A stretch of DNA of 64,000 nucleotides, taken from Ilex aquifolium (taxonomy: Eukaryota; Streptophyta; Magnoliopsida; Aquifoliales; Aquifoliaceae). The stretch covers positions 9,183,064-9,247,063 of the forward strand of contig OX637397.1 in NCBI GenBank assembly GCA_951799425.1. The letters run 5' to 3'. The notes below the pieces were generated by a model. The model was not told the DNA's origin. It ran no database searches and saw only the letters and a program-made list of their open reading frames with translations. A program made the position numbers and the translations under genes. This document shows, in pieces, positions 12,578-25,500 of this stretch. The stretch's first letter is position 1. The number at the start of each line of letters is the position of its first letter.

Positions 12578-13667
12578 CTAATCCTTCTTAAGCTGCGACT
12601 TCAGCTCGGCCACTTCCTCCTTCAGACGAGCATTCTCCTCCTTCAGCTCATCTCTTTCTTGTTCAACCTTGTAGAGTGAATCAAGAAGCTTCTGACCCAC
12701 GAGGGTAAGGAAAATAGTGGACAGAGGGTCAGGAGAGAAAGAGCCATCCCTCTTACGTCTCTTTGAGCTCGCACCGGTGTCTCCATCCTCATCAGAATCC
12801 CCTTCCTCGTCAGAGTCAGAGAAAGAGGTCCAGGAAGAGTAAGGAACGGAGGAAAATTCATATTCAGTAGCCTCAGCCCCAAGCAAGTAAAGGTTCGCGC
12901 TCGTCATCAGCTCAGAATAAGACCTAGGCTCAATAAGCCGCAACTCATTAATGTTTATCATCTCGGGCACATCCAGATCAGGGGGACCTGAGCACAGAAA
13001 TATAGTAAGAATATGTCTTCAAGAAAAACATACATTCAAGAGAGCTCAACTAGAACTTACCAATGTGAGAGAAGCTCTTCCAGGACCGTGGAATCCTAGC
13101 TTCACGACTACAGACTTCAGGGGACCGCCAAGACTCCCCAGATGCAAAAAAGAAACGTTTAGACCACCCTTCAGGGTTGGTAGGGAGGCCTAGAACCAAA
13201 GGAGGTGAATTAAAATGCCTCCAACGAAAGAAACTGAAGTAGGGGGCATCGTCTTCCTCGATCTCGAAGAAGTACAGAAACTCGGAGACAAAGGGGAACC
13301 TACTGCTGCCATGTAGGCGTCAGAACAGAAAAAAACTCACCATAGCGGCCCATCCTCGTGGGGAAAGACGAGAGGGGCATAGGCCATAGTAGGCAAGGAC
13401 TCGCCCTATAGCCGGATGAATGGGAAGGCGAAGTCCCATGTCCATGGCACCTTCAAAAAAGCAGACTTCCCCTCGAGGAAGGTAGTTGCAGGGCTCATCG
13501 GGGGTAGGAACTCGAAAAGGCAAATCAAGGTCAGGAAAAAACCGTTTCTTGATCAATACCAAATCAGAAGGTTCCAGGGTCGAAGGAGATAAGTATCGAC
13601 AGTGCCACTTCCACTCGATTCCAAAGGAAGTGCGTTCCTTGAATAAAGAAGAAGCAAGGGCAGCCAT
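12578..13667 (-). pseudogene. antisense region A of element 1
   Basis: Minus-strand coding-like segments: an N-terminal part (about 13320-13667) with PCNYLPRGEVCFFEGAMD and GLRLPIHPAIGRVLAYY, the style of the plant 'putative gypsy type transposase' domain (Transposase_28), and a C-terminal part (12578-12970) with an acidic stretch and a Glu/Lys-rich coiled coil. Spacer sequence between them may be intronic. Antisense ORFs of this kind are known in Tat/Retand-type elements; their role is unknown. Element 2 has the counterpart at 27001-30033. Confidence 0.6.
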
Positions 13668-14358
13668 TAAAGATCACAATGAAAATAGAGGGTAACCACG
13701 AAGAATCAAGAAGAAACTCAGGAATATTTTTCGCAAGAGAGGAAAAAAATTCAGCAGATGATAGGAGACTTAAAGAAGGTTGTAAGTTTTTAGGAAACCA
13801 AGAGCCACGCGAAAGGGAGTCGGCTGTCTTTTTGGTTTCTTAATTAATAAAGGTGGTTACGGTTATGGAAAACGGTTGGAAAAAAGGCGGGAAAAGGAAT
13901 CAGCGCAAGATTACCCCTCCTAATGCACTCAAAACAACCGAAGAGAGTTTTGACCCCACCCAAACAGAATATTCCTCATAGCTGAGCTCAGCTCGGTCGG
14001 CAACCTAGCACCACTGCAATAAGTCTTTGAGACCTTCAATTCCATGAACCTTGCTCACATCAGAAAGATGAAGTTCCTGATGGGTTCCTTAGTTCATCAA
14101 AAGAATTTGGCAGCTCGTGAAATCCATAATCTTGCTTCAAGAAGGACTGAAGCACTTCTCAAAGCAAGGGGGGCAAGGGAAGTACAAGAAAATTCAGAAA
14201 AACAGAACCATGTGAGTTATGTCTCAAATCACAGCACATCACAATTCAAAACGAAATTCAGAAATTACTTTATGGAGTTTGTATTCCAAAACACAAGTTC
14301 GAAGTACAAAAAAAAAAAAAAAAAAAGAAGATAGAATTACATGAACACAGAAAGAGCT

Positions 14359-17300
14359 CTAAGTATCTAAGGAAGGAGTAATTGAAGGATCTCGCAGCTC
14401 GGTAGATGAGCCTTCAACAGCAGAAGGAAGGGAAGAGCTTCCAGAGGTGCCAGCTACGAGGGTCCCTGCTCCCGTTGATTCCAAATTTTGAGCAAGGGCC
14501 TCAGTCACCAGGTCAGCTGAGAACGGTGTAGTAACAGGAACAGCAGGAGTTGCAGTGGGGATCTGAGGAGTTGCAGTGGGGATCTCAGGAGTCGCAGTTG
14601 GGAGCTCAGGAAGTACAGCAAGAGAGCCTGTCCCAGTGGTAAGAGCTCCAGAAATCCCAGTGGCAAGTACGTTCTGACTCAAGGCTTCAGCTGGTGGGAC
14701 CAAGACATCCTCCTCATTATCAGAGCCGGATTCTTCCATTTCTTCCTCGGTGGGGATAGGGAAGTTGAAGTCCAGATCGGGAAAATCCTTGATAGCCTTG
14801 CGCCTAAAGGCAAGCCACCCAGTGGCCCACAAGGTTGTGGCCTCATCCTTCAGCTCTGCCACCTCGTTATCCCTCTTCTTGACCAGGTCTTTCTGCCCCT
14901 CGAGCTCCTCGCAGAGCTTGCCGTTAGCCTCATTGAGGGTGAGGTAATCCTACTTAGCCTGGCTGAGCTCTTTCTTGGCATCAAAGGCCTCTTGACTAGC
15001 CTTGGTCCACGCCTCAGTCTTGAGCTGCAGATCCTCCTTAGCTAGCCGTAGCTCATCTCGAGCTTTCTTTTCCCTTTCCTCAGCTCTGACCTTGACGGTT
15101 AAGGTATGTTTGAGGTCGGAGGCTTGCTTCACTGTTTGCTCCTTAAGGCTTTGCACCTGAGCCCTGAGGTCCTCGTTTTCAAGGGACAACTCTGTAACTT
15201 TGACCTTATACGTCTTCAAAGCCTTAACAAAGCTCTCATGAGACCGAATCCGATGCAGTAGACCTTTCGTATGGAGGGCAGCCTGAGGATATAAAGGAAG
15301 TTCAGCAAATTGCCTGAGACCACGAAATAAAAGTAAGTAAAAAGGGAAAAATGCTAGCACTTACAGCAGCTGCTCCCTGAAGAGCTGAAGAGATGGATTC
15401 CTCAAGGGGCATAGAAGCAGCCTTCAGGACATCAGACTCAGAAAAAATAGAAGAAACAGCTCCCGCAGCAAGGTCCATGTTGTGGAAGAAAGAATCTTCA
15501 TCTTCTTCTTCAGATTTTCTCTCTTTCTTAACCATCTTCCCAGAAGCACTGTATGTGAAATTTTTGGGCTGGAGATCGGGGATCAGTCCCAAAGCTCTCT
15601 CGACCTCAGAGGAGGAAGGGGAAGCCTGATCTCCCATTTGAGCTGGCACTAACGCAGGCTGGGCCTCTAGAGGGGAAGAGGTGACTGCAATCTGAAGAGT
15701 GCCGAATGAGGAAGGCGGTGCCTTGATGGGAGCCAGTTCTTTAGCAGATAAGGAGGGTGAGGGCATCTCTAATCTTGGGATTTTAGCCCGGGTGATTGGA
15801 CCACTCCCAGAGCCGACCTGGGCCTTGCGTTTGCTGGATTTACCACTTTTTATCAGCTCCTCAACCTTTGCCTTGAGCTCTTCAGGAGTAGACTTCATGG
15901 TAGAGGGACCTAGAAGGTCTGAATGGAATTAGGAGATATAAAAAGAAAACGAAAGAGGAAGAGAAAAGAAAGTGATAGTGATATTACCTTCTTCAGCGCC
16001 TATGACAGATATGGGAATAGCTAAGGTTGCCGAAGGGGGACTCAGACCTAGCTCCACTAGATTTCGAGGCTCAATAAGGTCAGCGTACCTCTCTGGCTTG
16101 ATTTTCCCCAACTTCACTAGCACTTTCTTATCTTCGGGGCTGAGCTCAGGCCGACCACCTAAAAAAAAAAAAAAGGGAAGCAAGTAAGAGCAAAGAATGA
16201 GGCTCATAAGTTCCAGAGCAGAGCTCAGCCAGCTTGACTAAAGACTCACCCAAGTTTTCCGGTTTGGTCCAGGCCGTGGGGATACCAAGAGTATCTGTTT
16301 TATCCGCAGGATTGTACTCCCAGTTGGTACCCCCAATAAAAAAGAAGTGCTTTTTCCACGCTTTGTGAGAAGTGGGGAGGTCGGTAATGATTTTCCTAGC
16401 ATTGTTTCGCTTAGAAATATACAGAAAGCCTTCAGAAGAGGTCAGCTTGACGTTGAAAAACTCCATAAGCAGAGAGAGGCTAGGAACTCCGAGTTTATGC
16501 TTCTTAAAGATGACTAAGAGGCCTACCATGACGCCATAGAAATTGGGGGAGAGCTGGGAAGGGCATACGTGGAAATGTTGCAGAACAGCCTTGATAAAGG
16601 GATGCAGGGGAAAGCGAAGACCATTCTCAAAGGCAGCGAGGAAGAAGCAGCCCCTCTTGCGCACTTGTTCTACATAGTAGATAGATTTATCTGGACACCA
16701 GGGTTCAACCCTAGGAGGAAAACCATAGCGAACTTTGTAAGCTCTCATTAATGCGGGGGCCTCTCTGCTATAGCCCACGGACTCGGCATGCCTAAAGGCA
16801 AGCCCCAAGTATGAGGTTTTTTCTTCAACCCCAACTCCACTCACCTTGCCCTTGCCTTTGTCAGGCTTGGGGGGCATGGGAGATGATGTAGAGGGTGGTT
16901 CCTCAGTGCCGACCTCGGCTTCTACAGCCCCCACACCAGGAAAGTTATCAATCTCATCACCTACATCCCCTAAGTCAGTGTCCTCAGACCGATCGCCTAG
17001 TAGGAAAACAGAGGAGCGGGTAGCACCGGAAGAGGCAGACATGATTGGGCAAGAAAAGGGAAGATCAAAAGAACGATAAAGAGGGGGAACACTAATCAGA
17101 CTCTCCCTAATAACCCTAGGGTCAGCACAGTAACTCCCTATAGCAAGTATGTGCACAATGGAGCTCCAATCCACAAAATGAGGGAGAGGGGATAGGCAAC
17201 AGTCACGATTCCAGCAATAAAAGAACCGAAATGACCAAAAATGCAACAACCACCTCGAACTCAAAGGATCCAGAACTAGAAAAGCTGAAAAGAGAATAGG

Positions 17301-17543
17301 GAAAGCGTACCTAGCTAGGAACGAGAAACGAGCGACAATCCATAGCAGATTTGAAGGAAGAGGGCACTGCAGGTCCTTAATTCGAACACAAAGACTCGAT
17401 TTTGGGTGAGATTCAGAAGGATTCAATCGTAACTCGAAAGGGAAGAAGATGAACAGTGGAGAAAGGCGGTTCAGGTAGCCGTTTGGGTATTTAAAGCCTA
17501 AGGGACGTGGGCTGAAACGTGCGCGGGAATCGAGGAGAGTCAT
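14359..17543 (-). pseudogene. antisense region B of element 1
   Basis: A second minus-strand gene-like region. The 5' part (up to about 17043) begins MSASSGATRSSVFLLGDRSE, then has an acidic linker, a Lys-rich KPDKGKGKV segment and a Transposase_28-like domain (YGFPPRV, LRFPLHPFIKAVLQHF, VCPSQLSPN, KLGVPSLSLL). Downstream segments (15302-15898, 14950-15360, 14359-14862) are Ser/Lys-rich, then strongly coiled-coil, then acidic and Thr/Pro-rich. Intron-like gaps separate them. It may encode a DNA- or protein-binding accessory factor; function unknown. The counterpart in element 2 is 31192-34297. Confidence 0.6.
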
Positions 17544-17673
17544 GAGTGCTGCAAACCGTCAAAGGACTTCAGTCACGTGTGAAGCCAAGGGTAGCCACGT
17601 GCAGATCTAGCTCGGTTTGGAAAGCAGTTCAGCCCCTGCCTAAGCTAACTTAAGGCAAGGGCTGGGGGGCAAC

Positions 17674-18400
17674 TGATGATACCTAAAGAAAACCCCAGAC
17701 CTAAACTCAGGAAATGAGCTCAGCTCGGGAGCTCAGGGAAGAAAGGCAGAGCTCATCTAAACCATAGTTTGAGCTCGTCCAGTCGGTACTGGAGCTCCTC
17801 CAAACAAGATAATAAAAGGAAAAGACGAGAAGACAACAAGATGACAGAAGGCAATAGTAAATACCTCCAGAGCAATAGCCAAACTGGATTCAAGGCATGA
17901 GATTCGTAGCCGATCGAGTTCCTCTCAGAAGATTGAGAAGAATCCCATGATAGAAGGCAAAGATTTCGGGATAGAGTCCGTGGATCCAGCCAAAAGGAGT
18001 TTTAGGTAACCCCGGAACTGAGGAGAATAGAGGGGAGAAAATCCCTCCATTATAGGAAGTGAAATCGGATTAGAGGTAAGCAAGATGCTAAAAAAAGGGG
18101 GCAAGCCTCCATTGAGGGGGGGATATAGGCAATAAGAGCCAAAAAGAAACCCTAACTCTCTCATTCCTATGCTGTAACACATTCGAGACAATCAATAAAA
18201 AAGTAGGAGAAAGAGTCTCCATTCCAGAGTGGACTAACTGAGCTCAGGCCGGTGAACCACTGTAATTCTGTTGTGTTATTTCCCCTTCCTCAATTTCCCT
18301 AAGCATCCACCAGCGTTGCTTGAGCCTTGTAGCTCAGACATCACTCTTAACTCCACGCATATCTGACCTCTAGTTCATTCTCGGCAGATCTACACCATCA
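17674..18400 (+). repeat. 3' LTR and upstream polypurine tract of element 1
   Basis: Starts TGATGATACC right after a purine-rich tract (AAGGGCTGGGGGGCAAC, 17657-17673) and ends ACACCATCA. It matches the 5' LTR with about two dozen differences by eye and a small indel near the TATA-like region. Confidence 0.9.
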
Positions 18401-18501
18401 AATGGAGATGCAATTTTTTGTTGAATACCAGCTGATTATATTTTTTATGTATGGTTTTACCCCCACTAGGATAGAATCTTAACTCCGCCCCTGTATGCTG
18501 A

Positions 18502-19365
18502 CCAAAATTTTTTATCAAGTTTTCATCTCAAGTGATTGTATTACATCACTTAGAATGAAAAACTCGATAAAATTTTTAATAAGCATAACATTACTCAATA
18601 ACAAAAATATTCTTCCTACCCTTTACTTTAAAGGTGGCAATCAAGTAGCCATATTCGAGTCATTTCAATTTCGTGTTTGTACGGGGTGTTAATCAATTCT
18701 AACTTGGCATGTTTATCACTATGTCATATTTATATTGACATGTATAATTCGTCAATAATCTTGTTATTTCCCACCTAGCACCATTAGTCATGATTTCTTC
18801 ATAAACTAATATCTAATAAGTGAATATAAATATAGTATCAAAAACAAACAAAAAAAATCCTTGTATTTGACAAGGTTTATGCCAATACTTGATTATAAAG
18901 AAAAAAAACATATATTTTATGCATACTATTCTAAGAAAATAGAATTTTTCATGTCAAATTCGTGTTATGCATATTTAATAATGACCTTACTTGTTTATTA
19001 TTCACGTTAACCTGTCATTTTCTAGATTTGTGTTAAATTTTTTGATTAATTGCACTAAAAAGTCCTCACAATATAGAGTTTATTTCATTTTGGTCTCCTA
19101 ATATTACAATTGCACCATTTTTGTCCTTAAAATATTAAATATATTTTTATGTGGTCCTTCAAGTAGACCACATCTAAATTGTTAACAATTTTTTATCATA
19201 AATTTGTTACGTAATATCTAAATATGGACAAAAAATAAGTTAAATAACTCTTAACTAAGGGACCCACAAAATTACACTTTTGTTTTCTAAACAATTATTT
19301 GAACTAAATATAATCCCTAACTCATTCAATTTACACAGTGGAGTGAGTTCGAATTGGAACCAATA
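18502..19365. other. Intergenic DNA upstream of the UGT pseudogene
   Basis: AT-rich and non-coding. The part 19036-19230 resembles one arm of the foldback element at 55788-56308 (shared words GTCCTTCAAGTAGAC and ATCATAAATTTGTTACGTAAT-like), so it is probably a solo arm or degraded relative. Nothing else is recognisable. Confidence 0.45.
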
Positions 19366-19472
19366 AGTCTTTAGTTCAATGGTATTTATTGTCTTGTAAA
19401 GACTTTGTCTTTTTCAAGTTAAGGGTTCAAGTTTTCTTCCCCTTCCTCCTTCCCGCTCCCAAAAAAAAAAAA
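19366..19472 (+). mobile_element. tRNA-derived SINE, family 1
   Basis: Has an RNA polymerase III A box (TAGTTCAATGG, about 19372) and a B box (GGTTCAAGTTT, about 19430), then a pyrimidine-rich segment and an A-tail. Imperfect flanking repeats related to AGTTCAATTGGATGGAATA lie on both sides. A second member with the same GTCTTGTAAAGACTTTG core is at 61113-61200. Confidence 0.65.
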
Positions 19473-19581
19473 GTTCAATTGGATGGAATAGGATATAAAA
19501 AAAAGGAATCCTAAACCTATCCAAACACACCCACGGTGTATCATCCCTCTCCCTCTCCCTCTCCCATAATTCCCAAAAACA

Positions 19582-20203
19582 ATGAAAGAAACCATAGTTT
19601 TATATCCAATTCTTTCAATCGGTCAAATGGTGTCCATGGTAGAATTAGGAAAGCTGATCCTCCACCACCATCCTCACTTCTCCATCACATCGTAACAACC
19701 ATGGCTTCCCCAGACCCATCCATCACTTCATATATCATTCGCATCTCTCAAACCAATCTTCCCATCTCCTTCCACCCACTCCCTCCCATCCACCACCAAC
19801 ACCAACACCAAGATTCTCAAAAACCCAACAACCCTGTACCTTCACTTCTCAAATTCATCCGCCTCAACGTCCCATTAGTCCTCCAAGCCCTCCAAACACT
19901 TTCTCTCTCCTCCACCATCTCTGCTCTCATCACATCAGTTGTCCATGATTCATACCACCCCACCATCCCAACTTACTATTATTTCACTTCCTCCGCCTCC
20001 ATTCTCGCCGTTTTCCTCCACTTCCCCACCGTCCACGACCAAACCTCCAAAAGTTAACTCAACACCACTCTTCTTCACTTCCCTGGCTTGCCACCCATCA
20101 AAGCCTGTCAGATGCCTCAACCTTTGCTTGACCGAGATGATCAATTCTACCATTATTTTCTCAACTTCGCCTCTAATCTACCCAGATCAAATGGGATTAT
20201 ACT
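19582..20203 (+). pseudogene. UGT88-like glycosyltransferase, N-terminal half
   Basis: The ATG at 19582 opens MKETIVLYPILSIGQMVSM, followed by VELGKLILHHHPHFSI: the acceptor-binding N-domain of a plant family-1 UDP-glycosyltransferase, closest in style to UGT88. A one-base frame change near 19684-19692 moves the reading to the next frame (HIVTTMASPDPSITSYI... to SILAVFLHFPTVHD). An in-frame TAA lies at 20055-20057, after which the UGT-like sequence continues (LHFPGLPPI, PLLDRDDQFYHYFLNF, LPRSNGII) up to the retroelement. The catalytic His expected in GxGH is Gln at residue 15 (CAA). An AT-rich TATA-like box is near 19493. The other half is 35208-35975. Substrate unknown; UGT88 members glucosylate flavonoids and chalcones. 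Confidence 0.85.
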
Positions 20204-20788
20204 TGATGGTACCCAAAATCAACCCTAAGTATGAGCTCAGTCCATGAGATCAGATCAGGAGGTCAGTTCGGAGCTCTAGAGCTCAGGGAACCAGAGCTCG
20301 AGCTCCTCCCAAGCGAAATAATAGCCGAAGTGATAAGAAAGTAGCTGGATGACAACTGGCACCTCCAAAACAGTAGTCAAGCAACATCCCAGGCGTAAAA
20401 CTCTTAATTGACCAAGATCCCCTCCCAGGATTAAGGGAGATCCCTTAAATGAAGGGTAAAGATCTCAGTAGAGATCTCTTAGGATCAGGAATAGCATTAT
20501 AAGTATGGTACATTACCCCAACCATAAGGAAGAGGAACCCTAGTAATGTCAAAAAGACCTTGTAAATTTCTTTGATCATCAATAAAGAGAAAGGAGTAAG
20601 AGCCTCCATTTTAGAGTGGACTAGCCGAGCTCATCAGCCGGTGAACCACTATATTTCCACTGTGTTGCACACACTCCACCTCGGATAACTAGAGCACTCA
20701 TCCACCAATTCACGAGCCTTGTAGCTCAAATCCATCCAGTACAATTGCACCCAAACTCGCTGCTCATTCACATGGAAAAACACCATCA
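20204..20788 (+). repeat. 5' LTR and primer site of element 2
   Basis: Begins TGATGGTACCC and ends ACACCATCA, followed at 20792 by the same tRNA-type primer site TGGCGCCGTCTGTGGGAA as element 1. CAATAAAG lies near 20581 and GTGAACCACTATA near 20642. Confidence 0.9.
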
Positions 20789-20850
20789 GTTTGGCGCCGT
20801 CTGTGGGAATGACTGTTCTTGTTACAAGTATACTGATTCTTCAGTAATTG

Positions 20851-22340
20851 ATGGTCTCTACACAGAATATGAGCAAAAGTCAGATGAATCCCCCAAGGAT
20901 GCAGAATCTACAAGAGGTCACTAGCGGGAGATAATCATAAAACTTTCACGATTTCGTGCCGACCACCGGAGATGATCATCCTACGGTGGATCCCCCTACC
21001 AACAATGAACTAGACGACCTTCGTCTGGTCAACCAGCGCATACTTCAACAAAATGAAGAGCTCCTGAAGCTCTTACGAGGTCCTCAGCAAACACAACCAG
21101 CCCAGCAAGGCCAGAATGATCCCCTCCGCAGGGAACAACAATACCTCGATCCCTTTAGAGAGGTAAACGAAAGAGGGGAGAACAGCCAGGCACCCCCTCC
21201 ACCACCTAGGAATGGAGACCATGAAGAGGTGTAGAGCCAAAACGAAGGGGTCAAGAGAAATGGTTTCCTCCCTTTCCAGCAGGAAAGGATAGAGTAATAT
21301 TGGGAACAACGCTTCAAGGACATCCATCAAGAGCTCAGCCACATGAAGGAGGCTGTAAGGGTTAAGGCTCCAGTAACGATGGATGCCTTGGTACAACAAA
21401 CGGAATCCCCATTCACAGCCGGGGTGTTGCATTTTCCTCTCCTTCCAAAGTTTAGAATGCCCCAGATAGAGGCTTCGATGGAACAAAGAACCCTGTGGAC
21501 CACCTCAACACCTATAAAAACCAAATGGAGTTGCATGGATACCAGGATCCAGTGCGGTGTAGGGACTTTGCCATCACTCTGAAGGGGTCAGCCTTAGCAT
21601 GGTTCAATAGGCTCCCCCCAGCTTCGATCTCTTCCTTCAAAGAACTCTCCATTTCTTTCGTATCTCACTTCATAGGGGCTCGGATCTACAGGAAACCGAG
21701 CTATCATTTATTGAACGTAAAGCAAAGACCTGATGAGAACCTGCGATCTTATGTACAGAGATTCAATTCTGAATCTCTAAAGGTAGACGTCCCAGACGAA
21801 AAGTTTGTCATCACAGCTTTCATCGCAGGATTAGGAGTGCATTCAAAGGACTTGATGTGCTCCATATCGAAGAATCCCCAAGCAAGTATGGCTGAGGTGT
21901 TGGCCAAAGTAGAGAAATATATAAACGGTGAGGAAGCACTCCTTTCCAAAGTAGGAAGTTCGTCGTCACGAAAGGAGAGAGGAAAGGAAGAAAAAAAGAG
22001 GGACCGAAGTCCCAGGAAAGAGAGAGAGCGAGAAAGATCTCCAAGAAGGGACAGAGATCGCTCTCCAAATAGGAGAGGAAATTATAGACCGCTTAGGCCC
22101 TCTACAGCCCGAGCTACAGCCTAGGTACGCACCTCGGCAATTCACCCCGCTCACCGCCACAGTGTCTCAGGTCCTGTATGAGGTCTAAAACGAGAAGTTC
22201 CTGAGGTAGCCACCTTGGATGAAAGCAGATCCAGCCAAAAAAGACCCCACAAAATAGTGTGACTACCACAGAGACCATGGTCACCACACTGATGATTGCA
22301 TCTAGCTAAAGAAGGAGATCGAGTTTTTAATCCAACGAGG
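20851..22340 (+). pseudogene. gag region of element 2 (fossil)
   Basis: Homologous to the gag region of element 1, with the same DALVQQTESPF, LKGSALAWFNRLP and RSYVQRFNSES words, an Arg/Glu/Ser-rich tail (about 21960-22090) and a knuckle-like Cys/His motif near 22260. The N-terminus is again Pro/Gln-rich. Broken. Confidence 0.8.
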
Positions 22341-22559
22341 GCAGTTGCGTCGCTTTGTGGCCCATGATAATCAAAATCGAGCTCTTCCACCACCGCCACC
22401 TCAACAGCAAGCACCTGCGCTACATCAACAACCCCTGGGAGAGATCAGAGTAATATCTGGAGGGTTTGCAGAAGGCGGAGAATCCAACTCAGCCAGAAAA
22501 GCTCACCTCAGAAGGATCAGGGCCGGAGAAGCTCTAGAAGTGCATACTATGTCTAAAGC

Positions 22560-25500
22560 TCATCGCCTAGACACAGCTATCACTTTTTCAGATTCAGACT
22601 TGGAGGGATGTCAGTACCCCCATGATGATCCTCTGGCGGTAAGAGTTATGGTAGCCAACAGAACTGTTCACCGAGTCTTGATTGACAACGGCAGTTCGGC
22701 AGATATCATTTTTGCATCTGCATTCGATAAAATGGACATAGGAAGGGAAAAACTCGAGCCTGTGAGTGCCCACCTGCTGGGTTTCTCAGGAGAAAGAGTG
22801 CTACCCTTAGGGTCAATTCAACTTGTGCTCACCCTGGGTGACCCGCCTTGCCAAGCCACTATAGCCGTAAAGTTCCTAGTGGTTGATGCACCTTCTGCGT
22901 ACAATATTCTGCTTGGAAGACCTTCCCTCAATTCTATGAGGGCCATCCCATCTGCCTACCACCTAGTTGTCAAATTTCCAACAGAGAACGGGGTTGGAGT
23001 GGTCTGAAGAGACCAGCGTGTAGCAAAAGAGTGCTACATGGCGTCTGTAAAAAGGAAAGAGGTTGAAAACATCCAACTGGACGAGCTTGACATGAGGAAT
23101 GAGTTGGAAACCAGACCAATCCCGTCAGAAGAACTGGAGCTTATACAGCTCGACGACGAGCCAGACTATCTCGTTTATGTAGGGACCAAGCTGAGCAGAG
23201 AGATTAAAGACATCCTCATCCAGTTTCTGAAGAAAAATATGGAAGTATTCGTCTAGAAACAAGAAGACATGGAGGGTATTGACTTCTCAGTCATCACACA
23301 TAAGCTTAGTGTGGATCCTACCTGCAAGCCCATAAAAAAAAGGGGAGGAGTTTCGCCCCAAAACATCAGAAAGCCATCAATGAAGAGGTCAGCAAACTTT
23401 TCCATGGCAGAGCCATTAGGGAGGTGGATTACCCAGTGTGGCTAGCCAATGTCGTCCTCGTTAAGAAGACCAACGGCAAGTGGCACCTCTGCATTAACTT
23501 TACTGACCTTAATCAGGCTTGCCCTAAGGACAGTTTTCCCTTACCTCGGATAGATTTGATTGTGGATGCCACCGCTGGGCACGAGCTCCTCAACTTCATG
23601 GACGCCTTCTCTGGGTATAATCAGATTAGGATGGATTTTAATGACCAGGAGAAGACCTCCTTCATAACCGAGCAAGGGACGTACTGTTACCAGGTTATGC
23701 CCTTCGAGTTGAAGAATGTTGGAGCCACTTATCAGCGTTTGGTGAATAAGATGTTTCAAAAATAGATTAGGACAACCATGGAGGTTTACATTGATGATAT
23801 GCTGGTCAAATCACTGAAGGTAGAGCTCCACATTAAGTACTTGGCAGAATCTTTCCAGGTCCTGAAGGAATACAAAATGAAGCTCAATCTCGCTAAATGT
23901 GCCTTTAGAGTTTCTGCTGGGAAATTTCTGGGTTTCATAGTTAACAGCAGAGGGATAGAGGCTAACCCAGAAAAAATAAAGGCAATACTGGGTATGCAAC
24001 CGCCATCCAACACAAGGGAGGTACAACGTTTGACGGGGAGAATAGCTGCCTTAAGTCGATTTGTGTCCAGATCAAGCGACAAATGTCAACCCTTCTTTCA
24101 AATCCTAAAGAGGGCCTTCCAGTGGGATACCCAATGTGAGGAAGCGTTCAAAGCGCTGAAAGATTACCTGAGCTCCCTACCCATTCTGGTAAGCCCGTTG
24201 GAAGATGAGGTCCTTACTCTCTACCTAGTTGTCTCAGATTTCTCAACAAGTGCAGTATTAATAAGGGAGCGAAACAAAGCCCAGCAACCGATTTATTACT
24301 GTAGCCGAGCTCTGAGGGGGGCCGAAGAGAGATATCCAAATATGGAGAAGCTTGTTTTAGCCTTAGTTACGACTGCCAAGAGGCTTAGGCCGTATTTCCA
24401 AGCTCACACTGTCGAGATCCCTATAGATCAGCCGATGAAGCAAGTATTACATAAACCAGAGACTTCAGGAAGACTGGTTAAATGGGCCATCGAGCTCAGT
24501 GAGTTCGATATCAGGTACAAACCAAGAACAACTATCAAAGGACAAATACTGGCAGATTTCATTGCAGAATTCACAACGGGAACACCCACGGGGGCCATGC
24601 AGTTGGTACCCGACCTCCCCACATGGAAACTTTCAGTAGATGGAGCTATCAACGCCCAAGGTAGCGGTGCTGGCCTAATTTTGACTTCACCTGACGAAAT
24701 AGATGTTGAATATGCACTTAAGTTTGGGTTTAAGACCTCGAACAATAAGGCAGAGTATGGGGCTATTATAGCAGGGCTCAATCTTGCTCACTCAATGGAG
24801 GCAGAACAGCTGGAGATCTGCAGTGAATCCCAGCTTGTGGTAAAGTAGATAGAAGGTTCTTATGAGGCCAAGGGCGAGAAAATGATCCTTTACCTCAGAA
24901 AGGTGCAGGAGTTGATCAGGAAGTTTGTACAAGTCAAGATTATACATGTCCCTAGATCAGAGAATTCTCGAGCAGATGCGCTAGCGAGACTAGCAACTGC
25001 TTCACAGGAGAGCTTGGATAGGTTGATACCAGTAGAGCATTTGACGGAGCCATCAGTAAGAGTTGAAAAGGAAGAAGTGTTCCCAGTTCTTTCTCCACCA
25101 ACTTGGATGGACTCCATTAGGGAATATCTTCAGAGCGGAGCCTTGCCAACAGACCCTAAGGAGGCCGCTAAGATAAGGGTAAGGTCAGCCAAATTCTCCA
25201 TTTTGCAAGGAAACTTATATAAGCGAGGATTCTCGATGCCTCTCCTTAGATGTGTAGGAGATGAGGATGCTAATTACATACTTAGGGAGATCCATGAAAG
25301 AATTTGTGGCAACCATATCGGAGCTCGAGCCCTGTCAGGAAAGGCCTTGAGACAGGGATATTATTGGTCCACCATGCTAAAGGATGCCACCGAGTTGGTT
25401 AGAAGGTGTAAGGTGTGTCAGATACATGCCAACATCTCTCATTGTCCTCCAGAGCTCCTAATATTGGTGGTAAGTCCTTGGCCCTTCCAACAATGGAGAC

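Larger units (their letters stand above)
5597..18400 (+). mobile_element. Tat-lineage Ty3/Gypsy element 1
   Basis: A fossil LTR retrotransposon of 12,804 bp with LTRs of 722 and 727 bp, both TG...CA, and a perfect 5-bp target duplication AATGG (5592-5596 and 18401-18405). Order: LTR, primer site, gag, protease, reverse transcriptase, RNase H, a second RNase H, integrase, tandem GAGCTC-rich repeats, two antisense gene-like regions, polypurine tract, LTR. The second RNase H and the long 3' region with antisense ORFs point to the Tat lineage. By eye the LTRs differ at about 3% of sites, suggesting an age of order one to a few million years. It is broken in roughly half a dozen places. Confidence 0.92.
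5017..18493. mobile_element. Non-autonomous hAT element split by a Ty3 element
   Basis: The termini are CAGGGGCGGAG (left) and its exact inverse (right), the common hAT form. A perfect 8-bp target duplication, TATGCTGA, lies at 5009-5016 and 18494-18501. Without the 12.8-kb retroelement and its duplicated target, the hAT is about 670 bp with no coding capacity. A subterminal palindrome (GGGCAGTTGCCCCC) lies near 5048. The retroelement is nested in it, so the hAT is the older of the two. Confidence 0.9.

Noticed and set aside
19366-19472. tRNA gene suggested by A and B boxes
   Set aside because: There is no cloverleaf acceptor stem, and the pyrimidine tract plus A-tail show a SINE; the same applies to 58209 and 61113.
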